Source of the DNA: Clostridium_AI sp964409685
GTDB lineage: Bacteria; Bacillota; Clostridia; Lachnospirales; Lachnospiraceae
Assembly: GCA_964409685.1 (NCBI GenBank)
Contig: CAYPEJ010000026.1
Span: 1-64,000 of the forward strand
Direction: 5' to 3'
Length of the DNA stretch: 64,000 nucleotides
Shown: positions 25,510-33,545 of the stretch, one piece after another
How positions within the stretch are numbered: the first letter of the stretch is position 1
How the letters are laid out: every line of letters begins with the position of its first letter
Notes under the pieces: generated by a model
What the model was told of the DNA's origin: nothing
What the model saw: the letters and a program-made list of their open reading frames with translations, nothing else
Database searches by the model: none
Translations under genes and position numbers: made by a program

Positions 25510-26040
25510 CTATTCTTGATCACTAGTCACTTCTTGTTGCTTGCTTTCATTTTCTGCTTTATCAAAGCGTTCTATACCTAAATGTAATAAATATAGTGCA
25601 CGATCGAACTGCTGATTTAAATATAAATAGCCGATTAATGCTTCAAATCCAGTGGCAATACGGTATTCTGTGATAGATGCATTTTTCGCAGAAGTATAGG
25701 ATTTTGCATTTCTTCCGCGTTTAAATACCGCCATCTCGTCGTCTGTTAATTCCTCTTTAATCATATTTAACATTAACATCTGACTTGGTGCCTTTACATA
25801 ATGGGCAGCACGTCTGTGTAGTTTGTTTACTGGAGCATTTCCATTTTCCACAACTACAGTACGTACTACTAAGTCAAAGATGCAGTCCCCGATAAATGCC
25901 AATGTCAATGGTGACATCAAGTTTGGCTGCATCCTTTCTTGCTCGGATGCAATGCCAAATTTTGATGATGCACTAAAAAACTCTTGTGTGATTTTATCTA
26001 CTAAACTTAAATCACTGTTTAAATCTATGCTCTTTTCCAT
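25510..26040 (-). CDS. mrnC: Mini-ribonuclease III
   Basis: Mini-III cuts 23S rRNA precursors and has an RNase III catalytic domain without an RNA-binding domain. The catalytic motif is LAFIGDCIFDLVVRTVVVEN (about 46-65), with Asp in GDCIFD, and the second acidic patch is in ATGFEALIGYLYL. The 176 residues are somewhat longer than usual because of extra charged N- and C-terminal tails. Its start overlaps the cysS stop by 16 bp, as is usual in Firmicutes. Confidence 0.94.
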   Translation of the reverse strand: MEKSIDLNSDLSLVDKITQEFFSASSKFGIASEQERMQPNLMSPLTLAFIGDCIFDLVVRTVVVENGNAPVNKLHRRAAHYVKAPSQMLMLNMIKEELTDDEMAVFKRGRNAKSYTSAKNASITEYRIATGFEALIGYLYLNQQFDRALYLLHLGIERFDKAENESKQQEVTSDQE

Positions 26041-27422
26041 CTTACTCCTTCACGAGTATCTTCTAAAACAATACCCTTTTCTAATAACAGGTTACGAACT
26101 TCATCTGCACGTTGGAAATTCTTCGCCTTACGAGCTGCTTGACGCTCTTCGATTAACTTTTCGATTTCTTCATCAAGTAATTCTTCTTCCTTTTCTGTTA
26201 CAATACCTAGTATATCACATAATTTTTTAATTTCATCAACAAGTTTTTGCACAAACGCTTTTGAACTTTGACCAGATGCTGTTGTATTTGCAAGTTTCAC
26301 TGCTTCAAAGATAACAGAGATTGCATCTGCTGTGTTGAAATCGTCATCCATAGCTGCTTCGAATTTTGCATTTAATGCAGCCAATTTTTCTAATTCTGCT
26401 GTCTCTTCTTGAGAAACTTCCTTTTCTTCTACTGTTTTTAATAAATCATTTAAGTTAAATACAGCAGTTTTGATACGTTCTAAACTTGTTTGTGTTGCTT
26501 CCATTAACTCACGGCTGAAGTTAATTGGATTTCTATAGTGAACGCTTAACATAAAGAAACGTAATACTTCTAATGGGAATTTTGCACCAATTTCTTTTAC
26601 AGTAAAGAAGTTCCCTTCGGATTTGGACATCTTCTTGTTATCAATGTTTAAGAAACCGTTGTGAATCCAATATTTTGAGAAATCTTTTCCGTTGGCAGCT
26701 TCACTTTGTGCAATTTCATTTTCATGGTGTGGGAAAATTAAATCCTCTCCACCTGCATGGATATCAATTTGTTCTCCAAGATATTTTTTACTCATCTCGG
26801 AACATTCAATATGCCATCCTGGACGACCGTCAGACCATGGTGATGGCCAAGATGGTTCACCTTCTTTTTTCGGTTTCCATAAAACGAAATCTAATGGATC
26901 TTCTTTTTCTTCATTCACAGCGATACGTGCACCAGACTCTAAATCATCGATGTTTTTCTTAGATAATTTTCCATAGCCAGGAAAACTTCTTGTTTTGAAA
27001 TAAACAGTACCATTCTTTTCGTAAGCATGACCTTTGTCAATTAATGTTTGGATCATTTCGATCATTCCGCCAATTTCTTCTGTTGCTTTTGGATGGCATG
27101 TTGCTGGTTTAACATTTAGAGCTTTCATATCTTCTTTTACAGATGCAATGTAGCGTTCTGTGATTTCTTGGCATGTTACCCCTTCTTCGTTTGCTTTTTT
27201 GATGATTTTATCATCTACGTCTGTAAAGTTAGATACATAATTTACTTCGTATCCTTTATATTCAAAATATCTTCTTACTGTATCGAAAACGATCATTGGT
27301 CTAGCATTTCCAATGTGTATATCATTGTATACAGTAGGTCCACATACATACATTCTCACTTTACCTTCTTCGATAGGTACAAATTCTTCTTTTGATTTTG
27401 AAAGTGTGTTATAAATTTTCAT
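26025..27422 (-). CDS. cysS: Cysteinyl-tRNA synthetase
   Basis: A class I synthetase that charges tRNA-Cys. The HIGH motif appears as DIHIGNARPMIVFDTV (about 35-50) and KMSKS as NKKMSKSEGNFFTVKEI (about 268). The zinc ligands include CGPTVYNDIH and WHIECSEMS, and the anticodon domain ends the 465-residue chain. It follows cysE by 17 bp; both lie behind the cysteine T-box at 28190-28447 and so respond to uncharged tRNA-Cys. Confidence 0.97.
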   Translation of the reverse strand: MKIYNTLSKSKEEFVPIEEGKVRMYVCGPTVYNDIHIGNARPMIVFDTVRRYFEYKGYEVNYVSNFTDVDDKIIKKANEEGVTCQEITERYIASVKEDMKALNVKPATCHPKATEEIGGMIEMIQTLIDKGHAYEKNGTVYFKTRSFPGYGKLSKKNIDDLESGARIAVNEEKEDPLDFVLWKPKKEGEPSWPSPWSDGRPGWHIECSEMSKKYLGEQIDIHAGGEDLIFPHHENEIAQSEAANGKDFSKYWIHNGFLNIDNKKMSKSEGNFFTVKEIGAKFPLEVLRFFMLSVHYRNPINFSRELMEATQTSLERIKTAVFNLNDLLKTVEEKEVSQEETAELEKLAALNAKFEAAMDDDFNTADAISVIFEAVKLANTTASGQSSKAFVQKLVDEIKKLCDILGIVTEKEEELLDEEIEKLIEERQAARKAKNFQRADEVRNLLLEKGIVLEDTREGVRWKRA

Positions 27423-27439
27423 AATTTCCTCCTATTAAG

Positions 27440-28111
27440 TTATTTCATATTTTTGTAATTTTCTAAGTTTTTACTAAATGTTTCTAGTATGCCACGTAAT
27501 TCTTCATTTTCGTGTTGTAGTCTTTGCAGTTCCATATCAACAGGATCTGGCAAATGTACTTGGTCGAGTTCTTCTACAGGACGTTTTACCTTATCCTGTT
27601 TCACTATATGTCCTGGAACACCCACCACGGTTGAGTTCGGTGGCACTTCCTTGAGTACAACACTTCCGGCTCCTATCTTGGAATTTTCACCAACCGTAAA
27701 GGAACCTAATATTTTTGCACCGGTACTTACCATAACATTATCTTCTAGAGTAGGATGTCGCTTGCCTTTTTCTTTTCCAGTACCTCCAAGGGTTACACCT
27801 TGATAAAGGGTTACATTATCACCTAATATTGCTGTTTCTCCAATTACCACTCCATGACCGTGGTCTATAAACAAGCCTTTTCCTATTGTTGCACCAGGAT
27901 GAATCTCTATTCCCGTCTTCCTTGCTGTCCTTTGGGATATCCATCTTGCTAAAAAATAGTGCTTTTTTAAATACAGTTTATGTGCTAATCGGTATCTAAG
28001 AACTGCCTTAAAACTTGGATATAAGAATACTTCCATATCAGATTTTATGGCTGGATCTCGCTCTTTAATAATTTGAATCTCTTCTTGCACATATTTAATG
28101 AATCCCAACAT
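27440..28111 (-). CDS. cysE: Serine O-acetyltransferase
   Basis: It makes O-acetylserine for cysteine synthesis. After an N-terminal helical part, hexapeptide repeats form a left-handed beta helix, with IHPGATIGKGLFIDHGHGVV, TAILGDNVTLYQGVTLGG and KIGAGSVVLKEVPPNSTVVG. The 223-residue length fits the short Firmicutes form. A C-terminal charged coiled coil (DMELQRLQHENEELRGILET) follows. The gene is the first behind the T-box and is followed closely by cysS. Confidence 0.95.
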   Translation of the reverse strand: MLGFIKYVQEEIQIIKERDPAIKSDMEVFLYPSFKAVLRYRLAHKLYLKKHYFLARWISQRTARKTGIEIHPGATIGKGLFIDHGHGVVIGETAILGDNVTLYQGVTLGGTGKEKGKRHPTLEDNVMVSTGAKILGSFTVGENSKIGAGSVVLKEVPPNSTVVGVPGHIVKQDKVKRPVEELDQVHLPDPVDMELQRLQHENEELRGILETFSKNLENYKNMK

Positions 28112-28155
28112 TTTTCACTCCCTATACATATATTCGGAACAAAGTGTGTTTTCTC

Positions 28156-28186
28156 ATAGGAAATATAACACAGCGAAATTTCCTAT
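28156..28186 (-). repeat. Hairpin between T-box and cysE
   Basis: ATAGGAAAT (28156-28164) pairs perfectly with ATTTCCTAT (28178-28186). It lies between the T-box terminator and the cysE ribosome site; it may protect a processed mRNA end. Function unknown. Confidence 0.5.
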
Positions 28187-28189
28187 AAG

Positions 28190-28447
28190 AAAAAACTTCG
28201 TCTCTATCTTATCATTCCGATAAAAAGAGACGAAGTTCTCGCGGTTCCACTCTATTTTATAATGCATTGCGCATATATAATCTCATTACTATAACGGCAG
28301 TTACCGTGTTAGACTACTGTTACTTCATCTAACCTGCTCCTAGAGGCATTTCATTTATTTTCGTGTAAAGAATGCTTTCAGCCAATGACATTCTATCTCT
28401 GATACCTTCCAACAAACTACTCTTCTATTCATCGCATTTTTCCTATA
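28190..28447 (-). promoter_or_regulatory. T-box riboswitch, probably tRNA-Cys
   Basis: On the minus strand the conserved T-box TGGAACCGCG is at 28240-28249. It is followed by a terminator: AACTTCGTCTC pairs with GAGACGAAGTT (28227-28237 with 28194-28204) and a T run follows. Upstream, GAAGAGTAG and a long stem I fit the class. A TGC triplet at 28346-28348 lies where the specifier is expected, which matches cysE and cysS downstream. Uncharged tRNA-Cys would favour the antiterminator. Confidence 0.92.
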
Positions 28448-28451
28448 AAAC

Positions 28452-28480
28452 ATTCTATGCAATCCATTTATTTTTGTCAA
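28452..28480 (-). promoter_or_regulatory. Promoter of the T-box-cysE-cysS unit
   Basis: TTGACA (28475-28480), 17 nt and TAGAAT (28452-28457) on the minus strand, placed just before the T-box leader and about 35 bp after the ispF stop. Confidence 0.82.
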
Positions 28481-28514
28481 GACAAATTCATGGATATTTC
28501 TTATATCAATTTTT

Positions 28515-29063
28515 CTATTGATGTTTCTTACACCCACCGCATCCTGCACAACCTTGTGAGCTCATCATTGGATCCCCATATTCGTAGTTCGAAATAGTTG
28601 TTAATGCACAAATTGCTTGGGAAGAGATTCCTGCACCTATTCCTGTAAATCCTAAACCTTCTTCCGTTGTAGCTTTTACATTCACTCGGTCTAGTTCAAT
28701 TTGTAATGCGTTGGCAATATTTTTACGCATTTCCTCAATATGTGGTGCCATCTTAGGTTTTTGCGCAATAATCGTTGCATCAATATTTTCTATTACATAA
28801 AGTTTTTCGTCTAATTTTCGCTTTACTTCTTCTAATAATTTGATACTAGAAGCTCCCTTAAATCTTTCATCTGTATCTGGAAAATGCTTTCCGATATCAC
28901 CTAATGCTGCAGCTCCTAATAAAGCATCCATAATCGCATGAAGTAATACATCTGCATCGGAATGTCCTAAAAGTCCTTTTTCATAAGGAATATTTACCCC
29001 ACCTATAATTAAGTCTCTACCCTCAACTAATTTATGAACATCATATCCCATACCTACCCGCAT
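28515..29063 (-). CDS. ispF: 2-C-methyl-D-erythritol 2,4-cyclodiphosphate synthase with Cys-rich tail
   Basis: The fifth step of the MEP isoprenoid pathway. MRVGMGYDVHKLVEGRDLII holds the metal ligands Asp and His, LLGHSDADVLLHAIMDALLG the third ligand, and NVKATTEEGLGFTGIGAGIS the end of the usual fold. The usual length is about 157 residues; this one has 182. The extra tail reads YGDPMMSSQGCAGCGGCKKHQ near its end, with three closely spaced cysteines that could bind metal or be redox active. No frameshift is evident. It stands alone between a tRNA unit and the cysE promoter. Confidence 0.95.
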   Translation of the reverse strand: MRVGMGYDVHKLVEGRDLIIGGVNIPYEKGLLGHSDADVLLHAIMDALLGAAALGDIGKHFPDTDERFKGASSIKLLEEVKRKLDEKLYVIENIDATIIAQKPKMAPHIEEMRKNIANALQIELDRVNVKATTEEGLGFTGIGAGISSQAICALTTISNYEYGDPMMSSQGCAGCGGCKKHQ

Positions 29064-29106
29064 GATAACATCCTTTCTGCCAACTCGTTAATTGGCATGT
29101 GATAAG

Positions 29107-29140
29107 AAAAAAAGATGCTGTAACAAGTACAACATCTTGG
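29107..29140 (-). terminator. Terminator of the tRNA-Val/tRNA-Met unit
   Basis: On the minus strand AAGATG and TGTA pair with TACA and CATCTT, and TTTTTTTCT follows. It lies between tRNA-Met and ispF. Confidence 0.72.
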
Positions 29141-29143
29141 AAG

Positions 29144-29217
29144 TAGCGGAAAAGGGATTTGAACCCATGACACCACGGGTATGAACCGTGTGCTCTAGCC
29201 AACTGAGCTATTCCGCC
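29144..29217 (-). tRNA. tRNA-Met(CAT), elongator type
   Basis: A 74-nt cloverleaf on the minus strand. The acceptor stem pairs GGCGGAA with TTCCGCT and the anticodon stem CACGG/CCGTG encloses TTCATAC, anticodon CAT. The acceptor end and general sequence resemble elongator tRNA-Met of Bacillus. No CCA is encoded. Confidence 0.92.
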
Positions 29218-29245
29218 ATATTATAATCAACTCACACAAAAATAA

Positions 29246-29318
29246 TGGGACCTACAGGGCTCGAACCTGTGACCCTCTGCTTGTAAGGCAGATGCTCTCC
29301 CAGCTGAGCTAAGATCCC
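29246..29318 (-). tRNA. tRNA-Val(TAC)
   Basis: A 73-nt cloverleaf on the minus strand, with acceptor GGGATCT and AGGTCCC pairing through G-T pairs, T arm CAGGTTCGAGCCCTG and anticodon loop CTTACAA, anticodon TAC. It lies 28 bp before tRNA-Met and behind a shared promoter. Confidence 0.94.
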
Positions 29319-29364
29319 ATCAAGTGAGTTTCACTTGCAACAACATGTCGTTGTTACTTGACTT

Positions 29365-29393
29365 ATTATATATGAGTATATTATATAAGTCAA
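29365..29393 (-). promoter_or_regulatory. Promoter of the tRNA-Val/tRNA-Met unit
   Basis: TTGACT (29388-29393), 17 nt and TATAAT (29365-29370) on the minus strand, about 45 bp before tRNA-Val. The region is itself palindromic: CTTGACTTAT recurs as ATAAGTCAAG on the other side. Confidence 0.78.
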
Positions 29394-29396
29394 GCA

Positions 29397-29432
29397 CTTT
29401 TTCATATTTTTTTGAGAAAAAATATGAAAAAG
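29397..29432. repeat. Perfect A+T-rich 16-bp hairpin
   Basis: CTTTTTCATATTTTTT (29397-29412) pairs exactly with 29417-29432 around TGAG. It lies between the RiPP operon terminator and the tRNA promoter and could be a second terminator or an UP-like A+T tract. Confidence 0.6.
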
Positions 29433-29495
29433 CAACAAGCACAATCCAAATTCACTTATTCAAATGAACTTACTTACGGATTGTAATACAATCGA

Positions 29496-29540
29496 AAAAG
29501 AAACTGCTAAAACCTTTATATAGTAAGTGAAATAGCAGTT
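29496..29540 (-). terminator. Terminator of the RiPP operon
   Basis: On the minus strand AACTGCT (29534-29540) pairs with AGCAGTT (29502-29508), followed by TCTTTTTCG. It is about 55 bp after the precursor gene. Confidence 0.62.
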
Positions 29541-29593
29541 CCTTACATTCGCTAGCATAATCACTCAAGATTCCGAGCAATCATCATATCCCT

Positions 29594-29683
29594 TTAATTA
29601 CAGCAAAAGATAAGTCCCCATGCTGGTGTTACAACTTCTTCTACTTCTTTTACATCTTCAAAGCTAATTTCTACATATTCCAT
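29594..29683 (-). CDS. RiPP precursor peptide, 29 residues
   Basis: A tiny gene with a very strong ribosome site (AAAGGAGG, 9 nt before ATG) that lies 43 bp after the ABC ATPase gene and is the last gene of the operon. The first 20 residues are acidic (MEYVEISFEDVKEVEEVVTP, seven Asp/Glu), as expected for a leader. The end is hydrophobic and reads AWGLIFCCN, with one Trp, one Phe and two adjoining Cys. There is no GG or other standard cleavage site. Context (radical SAM/SPASM enzyme, M50 protease, ABC exporter) makes a modified, exported peptide likely. I do not recognise the family; the leader/core boundary is a guess. Confidence 0.85.
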   Translation of the reverse strand: MEYVEISFEDVKEVEEVVTPAWGLIFCCN

Positions 29684-29726
29684 CTTAAATACCTCCTTTC
29701 ATAACAAATTAAACAATCGATTTATA

Positions 29727-30425
29727 TTAAATCAAATTATTTACATTATAAGCATTTACAGTGACTACTCCATCTCGAATATAAATATTTTTTTCGCAAA
29801 AGCTTGCCACATAATTATCATGCGTAACCAATACTACTGTTTTGTGATGCTCTTTCACTACCTTTTTCATCAATTCCAAAAACTTTTCTGTATTATTAGA
29901 ATCTAAACTTCCTGTTGGTTCATCAGCTAAAATAATATCATAATCACTCACTAAACATCGAGCAATTGCAACTCTCTGCTGTTGACCACCTGATAATTCA
30001 CTTATATAAGATTGTCTTTTGTCCATAATTCCTAATTCTTGCATTATTTCACCATAAAACAACATCTTATCCTTTGTTTTTCTCTTTTGTATTCTCATTG
30101 GCAAGAATACATTTTGCTCAACAGTAAGAAATGGAATTAAATTATAACTTTGAAAGATATATCCAATATGGTGTAAACGATATTCAAGCAACTGCTTTTC
30201 TCTCATCTTACTAATTGAATTATCATTAATTAGTACCTCTCCCAAAGTTGGTTTAAGAATTCCTCCCATGATATTTAGCAGAGTACTTTTCCCTGAACCA
30301 GATGCCCCCATAATTGAGTATATTGTATCTCCCTGTATAGACAAATTAACATTTTCTAATACTGTATCTCCTCTGAATTTATCATTATAGCTATGTGTAA
30401 CACTTTTTAACTCTATAATATTCAA
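29727..30425 (-). CDS. ABC transporter ATP-binding protein of the RiPP operon
   Basis: A LolD/MacB-type ATPase of 232 residues. Walker A is MGASGSGKSTLLNIMGG (about 37-53), the signature LSGGQQQRVAIARCL and Walker B DIILADEPTGSLDS, with the H-loop VVLVTHDN. The start is TTG, preceded by AGGTG. It lies 10 bp after the FtsX-type permease and 43 bp before the precursor, so it most likely powers peptide export or self-protection. B. subtilis yydI is a functional parallel by position. Confidence 0.93.
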   Translation of the reverse strand: MNIIELKSVTHSYNDKFRGDTVLENVNLSIQGDTIYSIMGASGSGKSTLLNIMGGILKPTLGEVLINDNSISKMREKQLLEYRLHHIGYIFQSYNLIPFLTVEQNVFLPMRIQKRKTKDKMLFYGEIMQELGIMDKRQSYISELSGGQQQRVAIARCLVSDYDIILADEPTGSLDSNNTEKFLELMKKVVKEHHKTVVLVTHDNYVASFCEKNIYIRDGVVTVNAYNVNNLI

Positions 30426-30435
30426 GCTTTTGCAC

Positions 30436-32343
30436 CTACTCTCTATACCCTAATTCTTCAGATTCTCTATTCAAACAATAACGTCCTACTACTTCCAATA
30501 CCCCAATCATCGCCATCCACGCAATCACAAATATTATTGTCAATTTTAATATAGGTATTTGGGCACGAATAGTAATCATATCTTCTCCAATCATGGATAT
30601 AAGCAATATTCTTAACATGCTATATCCAATAACCCCACCTTTTAATATTGCAATTAAATAATTAATTGAAAATTCAAACTTCATAGAATTCAATAGTTCA
30701 TTCCTTCTCATTCCTATAATTTTCAAAAGTGAATATTCTCGAACCCTCTCCGTAAAAGATAACATAAAGATATTTATAATACCTATCATCGTAATAAGAA
30801 GATTAATATAAAGAAACATTTCTATCACTTCATTGCTTTTTACAGATTCATCTACATAATGTTGAACTATTTCATCTCTATCCATTACATCATATTCATT
30901 AATATTCAAACTTTTCATTAGCGAATAAACTTGCTCCATTTCATCAAACGAAATATACAGAACATTGAATATCTCCGAAGTACTATATATTTTCTCAGAT
31001 AAGAATTTCCGTGATACATATACCTCTGGTATTGAAACTTGTTTATATGTATTGACAATCTGCATTTTAACTTCCTTGTCTTGATAATAAAACCCTGAAA
31101 TAACATCTCCTATTTCCCATTTATTATCTGCTGCCTTTTTAGCAGGAAATAGCGCCACAATTTTTTCCATATCATTTTCATCACTATCTAAACTCTTCAC
31201 TTGCTCAATTTTATTTACTACATAGAAATCTTGATCCACCCCTAAAAGATGTACTCTATTCCCTTCCTTGTCTTCAAGCTCTAAAACAAGCGACTTAACA
31301 ATTTTATTATCTTTTGAAAAATCTCCTATTTTCTCATTCATACTTCTATAATCATAATTCTTAGAATAATCAAACTGTACTTTGTAATTATAAGAAATAT
31401 TCTTATTTGTTTCATCTTCAACAGCATACTCAACTGACTTACACATTCCAACAAATGCTACAATTAATACAACTGCAAATGTAGTCGAAACGATAATCTT
31501 ATTATTTTTTTTATAATGATACAAATTCTGCATAATCGCAATGTATATTCCATTGTTTTGTATTATTTTCGATGACATCTTTAAAAAAGCCATAAACATA
31601 GCATATACATATTCCAGAAGCAATGCCAAAGAAATGCAAATGATGAATTCTTTAATGGTTAATACGTCTTTGCTATTCATTGCATACACTTTAAAAAAGC
31701 TCGTTATTCTATCCGCATTAATAAATAGCATTCCTCCCAAAATTGCAAGTAAACCTTTTTTCAAAAGTAAACTATATGTAAAATTATCTCTCATATTTTT
31801 GCACTTACGACTTATTTTAAGACAACTAAAACTGCGATGTACTATTAGCCACATTACCAAGATAATCCCTGCCCATATATAGATAACATTCAAGAAATTT
31901 ATTTGATTGTTAGAAAAATGATTACAATAACAAAATATAGAACCACTTAAAACTCCCAATATACTACCTATAACAAACGCAATTGCAACAACCAGAAATG
32001 CTTCGCCAAACACTATTCTCTTTATTTTCGAATTACTCATTCCAATTTTGAAAAGTGTACGAAATTCTTTTTCACGCCTTACAAGAATTACTCCCCACGT
32101 AGTATTCAAGATTTTATAAGCAAAGTACCCTAATATCATCATAAAAAAAACAATAATTGCTTGCATACTCTCTAACTCATCATAGCGTTGGGGATTATCA
32201 GCAAATTTATTCATCTCTGTTGTTAACGAATCCACCACTTGCATCGAAAAGTTCAAACTAATGAAAACAATAACGAGAATAATCATTGTAATATATAATC
32301 TTGATTTATTTTTTTTTATACTACACAGAATATAACTTACCAT
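30436..32343 (-). CDS. FtsX-type ABC permease of the RiPP operon
   Basis: A 635-residue membrane protein. The N-terminal helix (ITMIILVIVFISLNFSMQVV) is followed by helices near 55-75, 110-150 and 195-250, then about 170 polar residues outside the membrane and C-terminal helices (LYINLLITMIGIINIFMLSF, near 500-520). LLKIIGMRRNELLNSMKFEF is the FtsX-domain coupling segment. Eight or more helices resemble peptide-resistance permeases (BceB/YydJ-like) rather than plain FtsX. It lies 1 bp after the M50 gene and probably exports the peptide or protects the producer. Confidence 0.87.
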   Translation of the reverse strand: MVSYILCSIKKNKSRLYITMIILVIVFISLNFSMQVVDSLTTEMNKFADNPQRYDELESMQAIIVFFMMILGYFAYKILNTTWGVILVRREKEFRTLFKIGMSNSKIKRIVFGEAFLVVAIAFVIGSILGVLSGSIFCYCNHFSNNQINFLNVIYIWAGIILVMWLIVHRSFSCLKISRKCKNMRDNFTYSLLLKKGLLAILGGMLFINADRITSFFKVYAMNSKDVLTIKEFIICISLALLLEYVYAMFMAFLKMSSKIIQNNGIYIAIMQNLYHYKKNNKIIVSTTFAVVLIVAFVGMCKSVEYAVEDETNKNISYNYKVQFDYSKNYDYRSMNEKIGDFSKDNKIVKSLVLELEDKEGNRVHLLGVDQDFYVVNKIEQVKSLDSDENDMEKIVALFPAKKAADNKWEIGDVISGFYYQDKEVKMQIVNTYKQVSIPEVYVSRKFLSEKIYSTSEIFNVLYISFDEMEQVYSLMKSLNINEYDVMDRDEIVQHYVDESVKSNEVIEMFLYINLLITMIGIINIFMLSFTERVREYSLLKIIGMRRNELLNSMKFEFSINYLIAILKGGVIGYSMLRILLISMIGEDMITIRAQIPILKLTIIFVIAWMAMIGVLEVVGRYCLNRESEELGYRE

Positions 32344-32344
32344 A

Positions 32345-33532
32345 CTATTTTCCTATTCTTTTTAAATTTTTTATAAATTTTAATGCATAGAAAATCACTA
32401 CTACACCCAAAATTATACTAACTATAAACTTTACATAGTTACTATACATTGATAAATTCAACAAATTCATAATATACCTTATTAAAAAGTAAACCCCATA
32501 ATAAGTCATTCCATACGAAACTCCAAAGTACACAATATACAATTTTTTATTCTTTTCAACCTTCTTATCTTGAAACAATTTTCCAGTCTGAATCAACATA
32601 TTCCAGCGCAATCCTTCAATTCCAAAAATAGTTGTAAGTATATTGTATCCATCGCTTACACCACTAGGAATAAGATTTTCAAAAAAAAGCCAAAAATTCA
32701 CAATCATTATCAATGAACATATCCAATTCGGTCTAATGTTTATAAAAATCCACAGAAAACTAGCTAATGTCAAATTAAAATATGGACCTGCTAACATCAC
32801 TTTAAGCTTATTCTTACTTGGTGACGCATAGAAATTCTTATATCTAACATAAAACACAGGACTTATTCCCATGTGAAGAAAAAGTGTTAGTGATTTTACA
32901 CTAATTCCAAAATAATTCGCTGTTAGCATATGTCCCAATTCATGAAATAATATAGAAACAATAAAGCCCAAAATCACCCACACTATATCAAAAACTTTTA
33001 AAGATTTAATTGAAAAATTCTGTGCCATCCAGAAATTACTAAATGCAAAATTAGTCCTTGTAATAATTAACAGAACAGAAAAGAACAGAACAATAAACGA
33101 AACCAGCATAATAGTCTTTAAAGTTATATTCATGAACATTTCTTTTTTCTTTCCACTCTTGTTCAATTTAATTTCAAATACTTTTTTCCCTGATAATTCA
33201 AATTCAACCTTCGGAATATAATTTGAATCAACGCCTGCAAATAAACAATGTTTCTCTAATACGCCTATTGCATTCGTAATAGAATTCGTAATACTATTTC
33301 GCTGTTCCTCTACAATGACATAGTCTCTACAAAACGCTTCTATCACTTCTGCCAATGTCAATTCTTTTCTTAAATACGGAATAAGTTTTTCATAAAAGTC
33401 ATATTGTTGTTTTGTCAATTTTAAATACTTACTTCTACTGTCACTCATAATAAAATACTTAGTCTTTTTTAAAAATGTATCTTGAAACATTTTTACATCA
33501 TCAACAATCTCCAATATTGCACTAGCATCCAT
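32345..33532 (-). CDS. Membrane M50 metalloprotease with N-terminal recognition-like domain
   Basis: A site-2-protease-type membrane zinc protease. The motif ILFHELGHMLTANYFG (about 195-210) carries HExxH, and NLIPSGVSDGYNILTT (about 287-302) is the second motif with the Asp ligand. About six membrane helices are visible. The first 120 residues are soluble and look like the PqqD-type or winged-helix domains that bind RiPP leaders (YLKLTKQQYDFYEKLIPYLR); this is by eye. I use ATG at 33532, 6 nt after AAAGGTG; a GTG three codons upstream is open. It follows the radical SAM gene closely. B. subtilis yydH is a parallel. It probably cleaves the modified precursor. Confidence 0.85.
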   Translation of the reverse strand: MDASAILEIVDDVKMFQDTFLKKTKYFIMSDSRSKYLKLTKQQYDFYEKLIPYLRKELTLAEVIEAFCRDYVIVEEQRNSITNSITNAIGVLEKHCLFAGVDSNYIPKVEFELSGKKVFEIKLNKSGKKKEMFMNITLKTIMLVSFIVLFFSVLLIITRTNFAFSNFWMAQNFSIKSLKVFDIVWVILGFIVSILFHELGHMLTANYFGISVKSLTLFLHMGISPVFYVRYKNFYASPSKNKLKVMLAGPYFNLTLASFLWIFINIRPNWICSLIMIVNFWLFFENLIPSGVSDGYNILTTIFGIEGLRWNMLIQTGKLFQDKKVEKNKKLYIVYFGVSYGMTYYGVYFLIRYIMNLLNLSMYSNYVKFIVSIILGVVVIFYALKFIKNLKRIGK

Positions 33533-33545
33533 ATATTTCACCTTT

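Noticed and set aside
28355..28549. Minus-strand open frame of 64 codons between ispF and cysE
   Set aside because: It overlaps the T-box promoter and leader and reads as non-protein sequence.
29445..29512. Third copy of the twin 3'-end element (ACAATCC ... GGATTGT)
   Set aside because: Only 7 bp of the inner stem match; the GCTTCG and AGGCGC strands and the outer stem are absent.
29594..29683. SCIFF, subtilosin or streptide precursor
   Set aside because: The peptide lacks the six-Cys pattern of SCIFF, the spaced Cys of sactipeptides and the Lys-Trp pattern of streptide.
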